Of a DNA stretch of 64,000 nt, positions 16,527 through 24,484 are shown in pieces; position 1 is the stretch's first letter; the number at the start of each line of letters is the position of its first letter. The translations under genes were made by a program, and so were the position numbers. The notes beneath the pieces were generated by a model, which was given only the letters and a program-made list of their open reading frames with translations, was not told the origin of the DNA and made no database searches. Source of the stretch: Telluria antibiotica (lineage in GTDB: Bacteria > Pseudomonadota > Gammaproteobacteria > Burkholderiales > Burkholderiaceae_D); the NCBI RefSeq assembly GCF_011682055.1, contig NZ_JAAQOM010000024.1:1-64000 (forward strand), written 5' to 3'.

Positions 16527-18881
16527 TCAGTAGCTGAAGACCACGCCACGGCCGTTGCCGCTGGCGTACACGCGTCCGAACACGACCTGGTCGGCCGCCA
16601 GGTTGCCGATGCCGGCGTACTGGTGCTTGTCGTCGTTGATCCGGCGCCAGGTCTTGCCGCCGTCATCCGAGCGATGCACGCCCCACGCGCCGTTGACGAT
16701 GCCGACGATGTAGACCGAGGACGAATAGGTCGCACCGAAGGGTGCCTTGCCCAGCGCGATGGAGGATGCGCCAGGCACTTCGGGCGTCATCCACGTCGGG
16801 TTGTTGCCCCAGTCCTGAGTCGTCACGTTCAGGTTGGTCCACGTCACACCCGAATCGGTGGAGTGCAGGACGTTGTACCCGTCCGCCACCCAGATATCGC
16901 CTTCGGCGTTCGGATTGACGGCGATCGACGACGATCCGTAGCTCGCCACGCGCGCGCCGGCGCCCACGAACGTCGTGCTCTCGGTGAACGTGTGGCCGCC
17001 GTCCGTCGAGTACCAGAAGTGCGACGTGTCCGCCCACTGGTTCCACCATGCGCCGCCCGAGTTGAAGGCATAGACCTTGTTCGGGTTCTTGCGGTCGGCG
17101 ACGACGCGGTAGCCGCGGCCGATACCCACGCCCGGCAGGGCCGGCAGGTTCGTGTAGGTCCAGGTCGCGCCATTGTCGGTCGTGTAGGCCGGCCGCGAAT
17201 TCGACGGTGCCCAGACGGCCTTGCCCGGCGCGGTCACGGCGATGCTCGCTTCGCTGCCGCCCGCTGCGTTGGTCGCCGCATCCGGGTGTTCGCTCGCGAA
17301 ATTCGTCCAGGTCACGCCGGAGTCGGTCGAATAGATGCCGTGGACGCCGTTTTGAACATAGCCGGGGACGCCGATCGCCGCGATGTAGGCGGGATTGGAC
17401 CAGGCCGTGTCGATGCCGACGCCGTTGGCGAACTTGCCCTGCGGCTCACGCGTGGTTTTCTTGAGCAGGTCGGTCTGCACGTGCACGCCGATGTCGCCGG
17501 AGGCGTTCAGCAGCGTGTAGTTGGCGCCCTTGGGCGGCGTCATCAGGGTGAGCGTCGCGTTTTCCTCGATACCGTTGTTGACCTCGTTCCAGGACGGCGT
17601 CGGCGACGACGCATTCTTCGTTTCCCACAGGCCGCCGCCGGTGACGTGCGTGATGTGGTCCGGGTTGCTCGGATCGATCTCGACGTCGTCGATCCAGCCG
17701 GAGAAGCCCACGTCCGGCGAGTGCGGCATCTGCGTGGCGATCTCGCGCCACGTCAGGCCCGCGTCGTCGGACAACTGGACGATCGGCAGGCCCGCCCAGT
17801 TACCCCACGTATTCGAGATACCCAGCGCGATACGCGTCGTCGGGCCCGAACCGGAGACGGACAGGCCACCGATGCCCCAGTTCGTCCATTGACCCGGTTC
17901 GTAGCTCTTCAGCAGCGTCCAGTTGGTGCCGTCGAACTTGTACAGCCTGCATGGACCACCGGCACCGGGGCCGATGTCCTTCGTGAACGCCACATAGATC
18001 ATGCCGTCCTTGGCACGGACCATGTGCGGGATGTGGAAGCCCGTCTCGGGCGTGGTCACGCCGGTCCAGGTCGCGCCGCCGTCGGTCGACTTGTACAGGC
18101 TCGCGCTCAAGCCTGCCGCGGCACCATAATCCGGCCCCACCGACACGTAGATGGTCTGCGTGGCCGTGCCCGAACCCGTCGTCGACGTGTCGAACAACAC
18201 GCCCTCGATGCCGCCCGACGTGCGTCCGGGCAGCGAGCCGATCTGGTCGCCGGGGTATTGGAACGACGTCAGCGACGTCACCTGGTTCCACGTCTGGCCG
18301 TAGTCCGCGCTCTTCCACAGGCCGGACGTCCGGGTGGCGTAGTACAACACCGACGACTTGTTCGGATCGACCATCAGGCGCTCGCCGATGGCGCGGCCCG
18401 GGTCGTTGGCGCCGGTGCGGAACGGCAGGTCGACGTGCGTCCAGGTGTCGCCACGGTCGGTGGAAATGTACAGGCGGCCGTTCTGACCACTCCAATCGTA
18501 CAAGCCGGTGCTCATGTATACACGCTTGTCGTCGTTCGGGTCCAGGGCCAGGGTTTCGCTGCCCATGTAGAAACCTTCCTTGACGCCGAGGCCGTCGGTG
18601 ATCGCCACCCAGCTCGACGTCGTGGCGTTCCAGCGGTAGACACCGCCGATGTCGGTTCGCGCATAGACCACGTTCGGGCTCGTCGGGTGGTAGATCAGCC
18701 CGGGCACGTAGCCGCCGCCGCCATACTTCACGCTCTGCCATCGCGTACCCGTGACGTCGGCGCTGCCGACCGTCGCGGCAAAGGATGGCGACTGCGAGGA
18801 CGTGCTGGTGCCGCTGCCGCCACCGCAGCCTGCAGCGATGCCGGCCACTACACAGGCAAGGGCGAGAGTTTGCTTCTTCAT
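16527..18881 (-). CDS. GH74 xyloglucanase-like lipoprotein
   Basis: This 784-aa protein has a lipoprotein signal ending IAAGC, with C19 as the lipidated residue, followed by a Gly/Ser linker. The rest is a GH74 double propeller with repeated SxDxGxTW blades. The expected catalytic aspartates are D77 in ARTDIGGVYRW and about D463 in SGDIGVHV; the second site departs from the GDxxGFRH form seen in the neighbouring GH74. It is a diverged paralogue of the 13.5-15.7 kb gene and likely sits on the cell surface. The PEP-CTERM gene begins about 60 nt after its stop. Confidence 0.85.
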   Translation of the reverse strand: MKKQTLALACVVAGIAAGCGGGSGTSTSSQSPSFAATVGSADVTGTRWQSVKYGGGGYVPGLIYHPTSPNVVYARTDIGGVYRWNATTSSWVAITDGLGVKEGFYMGSETLALDPNDDKRVYMSTGLYDWSGQNGRLYISTDRGDTWTHVDLPFRTGANDPGRAIGERLMVDPNKSSVLYYATRTSGLWKSADYGQTWNQVTSLTSFQYPGDQIGSLPGRTSGGIEGVLFDTSTTGSGTATQTIYVSVGPDYGAAAGLSASLYKSTDGGATWTGVTTPETGFHIPHMVRAKDGMIYVAFTKDIGPGAGGPCRLYKFDGTNWTLLKSYEPGQWTNWGIGGLSVSGSGPTTRIALGISNTWGNWAGLPIVQLSDDAGLTWREIATQMPHSPDVGFSGWIDDVEIDPSNPDHITHVTGGGLWETKNASSPTPSWNEVNNGIEENATLTLMTPPKGANYTLLNASGDIGVHVQTDLLKKTTREPQGKFANGVGIDTAWSNPAYIAAIGVPGYVQNGVHGIYSTDSGVTWTNFASEHPDAATNAAGGSEASIAVTAPGKAVWAPSNSRPAYTTDNGATWTYTNLPALPGVGIGRGYRVVADRKNPNKVYAFNSGGAWWNQWADTSHFWYSTDGGHTFTESTTFVGAGARVASYGSSSIAVNPNAEGDIWVADGYNVLHSTDSGVTWTNLNVTTQDWGNNPTWMTPEVPGASSIALGKAPFGATYSSSVYIVGIVNGAWGVHRSDDGGKTWRRINDDKHQYAGIGNLAADQVVFGRVYASGNGRGVVFSY

Positions 18882-19317
18882 GCTTGGACTCCGAGAAAAA
18901 GTGAATCGTGACTACCGGGTTGGCGGACGAACCGCCCGTTTTGTTGCGATGCAGCAGTCCGCCGGGCGCGGACAAAGCCGGCCGCGCCTGCGGAAGATAA
19001 GAATGGAAGAGAGAGACGGACGATGCCGCCCAGCGCGCGTCGGCGCTATGGTCGTGGCGGGTGAGTGCGTACTGGCTTCAAAGCGGGTCTCCGATCGTTG
19101 TCGTTATTCGGTCATTTCCTTCCGGGTGCTTCCAGGACCCGGATGCCGGCCACTGGGCCGACACGGAAAAGCCGTTGCTGTTGAGATCGAGACTATTAGC
19201 AAAGCGTATGTACCGCTTGCAATTGCAACTACGAAAGCTTGAAATGTGCAGAAAATTGAAGAGTTTTATGCATGAGTGGTAGTGGTCGTGCTACCAAGCA
19301 TATCGGGATATGTTAGC

Positions 19318-19335
19318 AGTTTCCGGACGGAAACT
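19318..19335. promoter_or_regulatory. Perfect palindrome, candidate operator
   Basis: AGTTTCCGGACGGAAACT has 8-nt arms exactly complementary around a 2-nt centre. It lies about 90 nt before the hemF start and just upstream of its promoter-like hexamers, in the region shared with the divergent GH74 lipoprotein gene. The size fits a dimeric regulator site. Which gene it controls is unknown. Confidence 0.4.
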
Positions 19336-19355
19336 GATGTGATGACGTGTCGTCT

Positions 19356-19383
19356 ATGACGATCTACCGCATCAGTGTACAAT
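19356..19383 (+). promoter_or_regulatory. Possible promoter of hemF
   Basis: ATGACG (19356-19361) and TACAAT (19378-19383) are spaced 16 nt apart, about 40 nt before the hemF ATG. The -10 hexamer is good and the -35 partial. Confidence 0.35.
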
Positions 19384-19423
19384 CTCCCGTTCGTTTATTT
19401 CTCTCATATTTCCACAATTCAAC

Positions 19424-20335
19424 ATGAGCACCCCGAATCCCGCCGCCATCAAGACGTGGCTGCTCGACCTGCAGGCGCGCATCGTGCTGGCGCTGGAAGA
19501 GGTCGACGGCAAGTCCTTCCTGCGCGATACGTGGGAACGGGCCGAGGGCGGTGGCGGCGTGTCGCGCCTCGTCGAGGGTGGAAATGTGATCGAACGGGGC
19601 GGCGTGAACTTCTCGCACGTGCGCGGCGCCAGCCTGCCGCCATCGGCGATGGCCGCGCGGCCGGAGCTCGCGGGCCGCGCGTGGGAAGCGATGGGCGTGT
19701 CGCTCGTGCTGCACCCGCACAATCCGTATGCGCCCACCGTGCACATGAACGTGCGCTTTTTCGAAGCGACGGCGGACGGCAAGGATCCGGTCTGGTGGTT
19801 CGGCGGCGGCATGGACCTCACACCCTATTATGGTGACGAAGCCGACGCGCGCCACTTCCACCAGGTCTGCCACGACGCGGTGGCGCCGTTCGGCGCCGAA
19901 CTGCATCCGCGCTTCAAGCGCTGGTGCGACGATTATTTCTACCTGAAGCACCGCAAGGAAGCGCGCGGCGTGGGCGGCATCTTCTTCGACGACTTCAACG
20001 AACTGGGGTTCGAGCAGTCGTACGCCATGATGCAAAACGTGGGCAACGGCTTCCTCGACGCCTACCTGCCGATCCTGCAACGCCGCAAGGACCAGCCGTA
20101 CGGCGAACGCGAACGCGATTTCCAGGCCTACCGGCGCGGACGCTACGTCGAGTTCAATCTCGTGTGGGACCGCGGCACGCTGTTCGGCCTGCAATCGGGC
20201 GGACGCACGGAGGCGATCCTGATGTCGATGCCGCCGATCGTCACCTGGCGCTACGACTGGCATCCGGAGCCGGGCAGCCCCGAAGCAAAGCTGTACACCG
20301 ACTTCCTGCCGCACCGGGACTGGCTCGCTACGTGA
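19424..20335 (+). CDS. hemF: Oxygen-dependent coproporphyrinogen III oxidase
   Basis: This 303-aa cytoplasmic enzyme carries out oxidative decarboxylation of coproporphyrinogen III to protoporphyrinogen IX in haem synthesis, using O2. Family motifs include GGVNFSHVRG, HPHNPYAPTVHMNVRFF, WWFGGGMDLTPYY and the C-terminal RGRYVEFNLVWDRGTLFGL region. It is complete and of normal length. The last base triplet overlaps the GTG start of nadD (GTGA), so it heads a tightly coupled set hemF-nadD-rsfS-rlmH-maf. Confidence 0.97.
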   Translation: MSTPNPAAIKTWLLDLQARIVLALEEVDGKSFLRDTWERAEGGGGVSRLVEGGNVIERGGVNFSHVRGASLPPSAMAARPELAGRAWEAMGVSLVLHPHNPYAPTVHMNVRFFEATADGKDPVWWFGGGMDLTPYYGDEADARHFHQVCHDAVAPFGAELHPRFKRWCDDYFYLKHRKEARGVGGIFFDDFNELGFEQSYAMMQNVGNGFLDAYLPILQRRKDQPYGERERDFQAYRRGRYVEFNLVWDRGTLFGLQSGGRTEAILMSMPPIVTWRYDWHPEPGSPEAKLYTDFLPHRDWLAT

Positions 20336-20991
20336 CATTCTGTATCGCCCTGCTGGGTGGCAGTTTCGATCCGCCGCACCACGGCCACGTCGCATTGGCC
20401 GAACTGTTCGCGCGCCTGCTGCGGCCGGACGAGCTGCGCGTGCTGCCCGCCGGCCAGCCGTGGCAGAAAATGAATGGCCTGGAAGCAGGCGACGCCGACC
20501 GCGTGGCCATGCTGGAGCTGGCCTTCGCGGGGAGCACGGCGCCGGTGACGATCGATACCCGCGAGATCGACCGCCACGGCGCCACCTACACGGTCGAGAC
20601 CTTGCGCGACGTGCGCGCGGAAGCCGGCCCCGACGCCTCCATCGTCTTCGTGATGGGCGCGGACCAGTTGCAGAAGCTGGACACGTGGCGCGACTGGCGC
20701 GACCTGTTCGCGCTCGCGAATTTCGGCGTCGCCGCCCGCCCCGGCTACCGGCTCGACGATGCCGCGCTGCCGCCGGCGGTGGCGGCCGAACTGGCGCAGC
20801 GGCGGGCGTCGTTCGACGACGTGCGCGCGAGCAGCGCCGGCAAAGTCTGCCTGGCGCATACGCTGGCCGTCGACACCTCGGCCACGCAAGTGCGCGCGGC
20901 CTTGCACGCGACGCCCCGTACTGACATAAGCGCGCTGGTTGCGCCGCAAGTGCTAGACTATATTCAACAACATAACTTGTACAAAAACTAA
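20332..20991 (+). CDS. nadD: Nicotinate-nucleotide adenylyltransferase
   Basis: This 219-aa enzyme makes nicotinic acid adenine dinucleotide from nicotinate mononucleotide and ATP in NAD synthesis. The nucleotidyltransferase motif LLGGSFDPPHHGH is at the N-terminus and the second motif, TSATQVRAAL (equivalent of ISSTxIR), near the C-terminus. The start is GTG overlapping the hemF stop; no ATG precedes the catalytic motif. Its TAA overlaps the rsfS ATG by one base. Confidence 0.95.
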   Translation: MTFCIALLGGSFDPPHHGHVALAELFARLLRPDELRVLPAGQPWQKMNGLEAGDADRVAMLELAFAGSTAPVTIDTREIDRHGATYTVETLRDVRAEAGPDASIVFVMGADQLQKLDTWRDWRDLFALANFGVAARPGYRLDDAALPPAVAAELAQRRASFDDVRASSAGKVCLAHTLAVDTSATQVRAALHATPRTDISALVAPQVLDYIQQHNLYKN

Positions 20992-21677
20992 TGGATATCA
21001 AGAAACTGCAAACGCTCGTCGTCGACGCCCTCGAAGACGTCAAGGGCCAGGAAATCGTCCTGTTCGACACGACGCACCTGACCAGCCTGTTCGACCGCAT
21101 CGCGGTCGTGTCGGGCACTTCGAATCGCCAGACGAAGGCGTTGGCCGCCTCGGTGCGCGACAAGGTCAAGGAAGCAGGCGGCGACGTGGTCGGGCTGGAA
21201 GGCGAAGACACGGGCGAATGGGTCCTCGTCGACCTGGGCGACATGATCGTGCACATCATGCAGCCGGCCATCCGCCAGTACTACCGCCTCGAGGAAATCT
21301 GGGGCGACAAGCCCGTGAAGCTGGGCGCCGCCAAGCGCAAGTCGACGACGGAAGGCCAGGATGCGGCTGCGCCGAAGGCGAAGTCGAAGCACCTCGCCGC
21401 CAACCAGGAACAAGAAGACGCGAAGCCGGTGCGCGAGCGCAAGCCGGCGGCCAAGAAGTCGGCCGATGCGAAACCCGCCGCGAAGAAACCAGCGGCGAAG
21501 AAGATCCCGACGGGCGCCACCGTGAAGGTCGCCGTGTCGAAGACCGCCGCCGCGGACGCGAAGGCCGCCAAGGCCGCGAAAGCCGCCGCCGCACCGAAGC
21601 GCGCGACGAAGGCCGCCGCCGACGCCGCCGCACCCGCGAAGAAAGTCATCCGCCGCGTCAAGAAAGCCGAAGAATAA
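20991..21677 (+). CDS. rsfS: Ribosomal silencing factor RsfS with a long basic tail
   Basis: The first about 108 residues match RsfS/YbeB, which binds ribosomal protein uL14 and blocks subunit joining in starvation: MDIKKLQTLVVDALEDVKG, GEDTGEWVLVDLGDMIVHIM and YYRLEEIWGD. Normal family length is about 105-120 aa, but this protein is 228 aa. The extra about 120 residues are almost entirely Lys, Ala, Pro and Arg (repeated AAKKP and KAAKAA patterns), like histone H1 tails. The tail is in frame, without a stop, and rlmH follows 6 nt later. The tail may bind rRNA; that is inference. Confidence 0.9.
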   Translation: MDIKKLQTLVVDALEDVKGQEIVLFDTTHLTSLFDRIAVVSGTSNRQTKALAASVRDKVKEAGGDVVGLEGEDTGEWVLVDLGDMIVHIMQPAIRQYYRLEEIWGDKPVKLGAAKRKSTTEGQDAAAPKAKSKHLAANQEQEDAKPVRERKPAAKKSADAKPAAKKPAAKKIPTGATVKVAVSKTAAADAKAAKAAKAAAAPKRATKAAADAAAPAKKVIRRVKKAEE

Positions 21678-21683
21678 GCGACG

Positions 21684-22154
21684 ATGCAGTTGATCATCGC
21701 CGCGGTCGGCCACAAGATGCCGGCCTGGATCGAGACGGGCTTCGCGGAATACGCCAAGCGCATGCCCCCGGAGCTGCGCATCGTGCTCAAGGAGATCAAG
21801 CCCGTCGAACGGTCGGGCAGCAAGACGGCCGCCACCGCGATGGCGCTCGAGCGCGAACGCATCGAGGCCGTGCTGCCCAAGGGCGTGCGCATCATCGCCC
21901 TCGACGAGCGCGGCAAGGACCTGACGAGCGTCGGTTTGTCGCAGCAACTGGAAGCATGGCAGCAGGACGGACGCGACTGCGCCTTCCTGATCGGCGGGGC
22001 CGACGGCCTCGATCCGGAACTCAAGGCCCGTGCCGACGGTCTGATCCGCATCTCCAGCATGACGCTGCCGCACGGTATCGTGCGCGTGATGCTGGCGGAA
22101 CAGTTATATCGTGCATGGTCAATCACCCAGAACCATCCCTACCATCGAGTGTGA
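21684..22154 (+). CDS. rlmH: 23S rRNA pseudouridine-1915 N3-methyltransferase
   Basis: This 156-aa SPOUT-class methyltransferase modifies pseudouridine 1915 in helix 69 of 23S rRNA using S-adenosylmethionine. The trefoil-knot motifs LIGGADGL and ISSMTLPHGIVRVMLAEQLYRA are conserved. It is complete. Position between rsfS and maf is the standard arrangement of this block. Confidence 0.97.
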   Translation: MQLIIAAVGHKMPAWIETGFAEYAKRMPPELRIVLKEIKPVERSGSKTAATAMALERERIEAVLPKGVRIIALDERGKDLTSVGLSQQLEAWQQDGRDCAFLIGGADGLDPELKARADGLIRISSMTLPHGIVRVMLAEQLYRAWSITQNHPYHRV

Positions 22155-22158
22155 CCGA

Positions 22159-22779
22159 ATGAAAGCGCTCGACAAGAAAATCTACCTCGCCTCCAAGAGC
22201 CCGCGCCGGCGCGAACTGCTGCGCCAGGTCGGCATCGATTTCGACATTCTCAGCCTCCGCACCGACCCGGTACGCGGCGTCGACGTCAGCGAGGACGCGT
22301 ACCCGAACGAACCCGCGCAGGACTACGTCGCCCGCGTGGCGCGCGAAAAGGGCGCGTTCGCGTGGAACGTGCTGCACCTGCGCCGCATGCCGCTGCGTCC
22401 CGTGCTGTCGGCCGACACGACCGTCACCCTCGACGGCGAGATCCTGGGCAAGCCGAACGACCCCAGGGAAGCGTATGCGATGCTGGAACGCCTGTCGGGC
22501 CGCACGCACCAGGTGCTGACGTCGGTCGCCCTGCACTACACCGACGTGTTCGAGCAGGTGACGCAGGTGTCGGACGTGCGCTTCGCCAAGCTGACGCCAG
22601 CCGCCATCCGCGCGTATTGCGCGACGCCGGAGCCTTACGACAAGGCCGGCGCCTACGGCATCCAGGGCCTGGCCGCGCTGTTCATCGAGCATATCGAGGG
22701 CAGCCATTCCGGCATCATGGGCTTGCCCGTGTTCGAGACGGCGCAGCTGCTGCAGAAGGCGGGCATCAGCATTTTGTAG
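22159..22779 (+). CDS. maf: Maf family nucleotide pyrophosphatase (YhdE-like)
   Basis: This 206-aa enzyme hydrolyses non-canonical or dTTP/UTP nucleoside triphosphates to monophosphates. Visible motifs are LASKSPRRRELL at the N-terminus, ADTTVTLDGEILGKP, and KAGAYGIQG. The TAG stop is formed by the GTAG head of the adjacent REP element, so the end of the protein (SIL) may have been set by the repeat. It starts 4 nt after rlmH. Confidence 0.93.
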   Translation: MKALDKKIYLASKSPRRRELLRQVGIDFDILSLRTDPVRGVDVSEDAYPNEPAQDYVARVAREKGAFAWNVLHLRRMPLRPVLSADTTVTLDGEILGKPNDPREAYAMLERLSGRTHQVLTSVALHYTDVFEQVTQVSDVRFAKLTPAAIRAYCATPEPYDKAGAYGIQGLAALFIEHIEGSHSGIMGLPVFETAQLLQKAGISIL

Positions 22780-22867
22780 GGTGGGCCGGGGCGCGCAGCC
22801 GGCCTCCGCCCACGCGGACGTTCGCGGTTCGTTGACGTCACGCGTGGGCACGGGGTGCCCACCCTAC
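22776..22867. repeat. Inverted pair of REP elements overlapping the maf stop
   Basis: The first REP begins with GTAG at 22776 and has an enlarged loop region; the second (core GTGGGCACGGGGTGCCCAC, then CCTAC) ends at 22867. The TAG of the first GTAG serves as the maf stop codon. The pair lies between maf and rng. Confidence 0.8.
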
Positions 22868-22922
22868 GCGCGCGTTCTGCCGTGTATGATGTGGTTCTGG
22901 ACAACAATGAAAACCCGGCCAC

Positions 22923-24398
22923 ATGACTGAAGACATCCTGATCAACATCACCCCCCAGGAAACGCGCGTCGCGCTGGTGGTTCAGGGTGCCGTCCAGGAG
23001 CTGCACATCGAGCGCACGCTCACCCGTGGCCTCGCCGGCAACGTCTATCTGGGCAAGGTCGTGCGGGTACTCCCAGGCATGCAGTCGGCCTTCATCGACA
23101 TCGGCCTCGAACGCGCCGCGTTCCTGCACGTGGCCGACATCTGGGAAGCGCGCCCTCACGACGGCGCCAACGGCAGCAGCAGCGCGCCACCCACCCCGAT
23201 CGAAAAAATCCTGTTCGACGGCCAGGTGCTGACGGTGCAGGTCATCAAGGACCCGATCGGCACGAAAGGCGCGCGCCTGTCCACGCAGATCTCCATCGCC
23301 GGGCGCATGCTCGTCTACCTCCCGCAGGACAAGCACATCGGCATCTCGCAGAAGATCGAGAAGGAAGCCGAGCGCGAAGCCTTGCGCGCGCGCGTCATGG
23401 GCCTGTTGCCGCCGGACGAGAGCGGCGGCTACATCGTCCGCACCCAGGCCGAGGACTCGTCCGACGCCGACCTCGCCGCCGACATCGACTACCTGCGCAA
23501 GACGTGGGGCGCCATCACGAAGGGCGCGCGTACGCGTCCCGCGACGAGCCTGCTGTACCAGGACCTGAGCCTCGCGCAGCGCGTCCTACGCGACTTCGTG
23601 CACGACGAGACGGCCGCGATCCTCGTCGACTCGCGCGAGAACTACGTCAAACTCGTCGAATTCGCGCAGGTGTACACGCCCGGCGTGTTGTCGCGCCTGC
23701 AGCACTACACGGGCGAGCGCCCGCTGTTCGACCTGTACGGCGTCGAGGAAGAGATCCTGCGCGCGCTGGGCCGGCGCGTCGACCTGAAGTCCGGCGGCTA
23801 CCTGATCGTCGACCAGACCGAGGCGATGACGACGATCGACGTGAACACGGGCGGCTTCGTCGGCGGGCGCAACTTCGCCGACACGATCTTCAAGACGAAC
23901 CTGGAGGCGGCGCACGCCATCGCACGCCAGCTGCGGCTGCGCAACCTGGGCGGCATCATCATCCTCGACTTCATCGACATGGAGAACAACGAGCACCGCA
24001 ACGCCGTGCTGGCGGAGCTCAAGAAGACCCTGTCGCGCGACCGCACGAAGGTGTCCGTCAGCGGCTTCTCGGCGCTGGGCCTCGTCGAGATGACGCGCAA
24101 GCGCACGCGCGAATCGCTGGCCCACATCCTGTGCGAGCCCTGCCCCGCCTGCGCTGGCCGCGGCCAAGTCAAGACGAGCCGCACGATCTGCTACGAGATC
24201 CTGCGCGAACTGCTGCGCGAGGCCAAGCAGTTCAACCCGCGCGAATTCCGCATCGTCGCGTCGCAGGAAGTGATCGACCTGTTCCTCGAGGAAGAATCGC
24301 AGCACCTGGCCATGCTGGGCGACTTCATCGGCAAGCGGATCTCGCTGCAGGTCGAGCGCGGGTATCACCAGGAACAGTACGACGTGATCCTCATGTAA
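22923..24398 (+). CDS. rng: Ribonuclease G
   Basis: This 491-aa endoribonuclease of the RNase E/G family matures 16S rRNA 5' ends and cleaves AU-rich single-stranded RNA. An S1 RNA-binding domain (about residues 38-120) precedes the DNase I-like catalytic part with metal-binding aspartates in TTIDVNTGGF and ILDFIDM. The zinc-link motif is CEPCPACAGRG. No long C-terminal scaffold is present, which marks it as RNase G and not RNase E. Confidence 0.95.
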   Translation: MTEDILINITPQETRVALVVQGAVQELHIERTLTRGLAGNVYLGKVVRVLPGMQSAFIDIGLERAAFLHVADIWEARPHDGANGSSSAPPTPIEKILFDGQVLTVQVIKDPIGTKGARLSTQISIAGRMLVYLPQDKHIGISQKIEKEAEREALRARVMGLLPPDESGGYIVRTQAEDSSDADLAADIDYLRKTWGAITKGARTRPATSLLYQDLSLAQRVLRDFVHDETAAILVDSRENYVKLVEFAQVYTPGVLSRLQHYTGERPLFDLYGVEEEILRALGRRVDLKSGGYLIVDQTEAMTTIDVNTGGFVGGRNFADTIFKTNLEAAHAIARQLRLRNLGGIIILDFIDMENNEHRNAVLAELKKTLSRDRTKVSVSGFSALGLVEMTRKRTRESLAHILCEPCPACAGRGQVKTSRTICYEILRELLREAKQFNPREFRIVASQEVIDLFLEEESQHLAMLGDFIGKRISLQVERGYHQEQYDVILM

Positions 24399-24406
24399 CA
24401 CCGCGT

Positions 24407-24442
24407 GCCGGTTGCGGAAAATCGTAACCGGCCTCGGTGGTT
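24407..24442 (+). terminator. Weak terminator after rng
   Basis: GCCGGTT (24407-24413) pairs with AACCGGC (24426-24432) around a 12-nt loop. A short T-run follows after nine nucleotides, so termination may be inefficient. Confidence 0.4.
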
Positions 24443-24484
24443 TTATGGTCGACAGCGGCCGCCGGCCTTGATAGGGTTACGGCC

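Larger units (their letters stand above)
18882..19423. other. Intergenic region between divergent GH74 and hemF genes
   Basis: About 540 bp separate the two divergent starts. The half nearer GH74 is GC-rich; the half near hemF is AT-richer and contains a perfect palindrome and a promoter-like pair listed separately. Short open frames are present but lack ribosome sites and family resemblance, so no gene is called. The region probably carries the promoters of both neighbours. Confidence 0.5.

Noticed and set aside
15843..18911. 1022-codon plus-strand frame opposite the PEP-CTERM and second GH74 genes
   Set aside because: Antisense shadow rich in Arg, Ala, His and Val; the minus-strand proteins have clear signal peptides and family motifs.
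19061..19282. 73-codon frame starting with GTG between GH74 and hemF
   Set aside because: No ribosome site, no recognisable family, and it runs through AT-rich promoter DNA.
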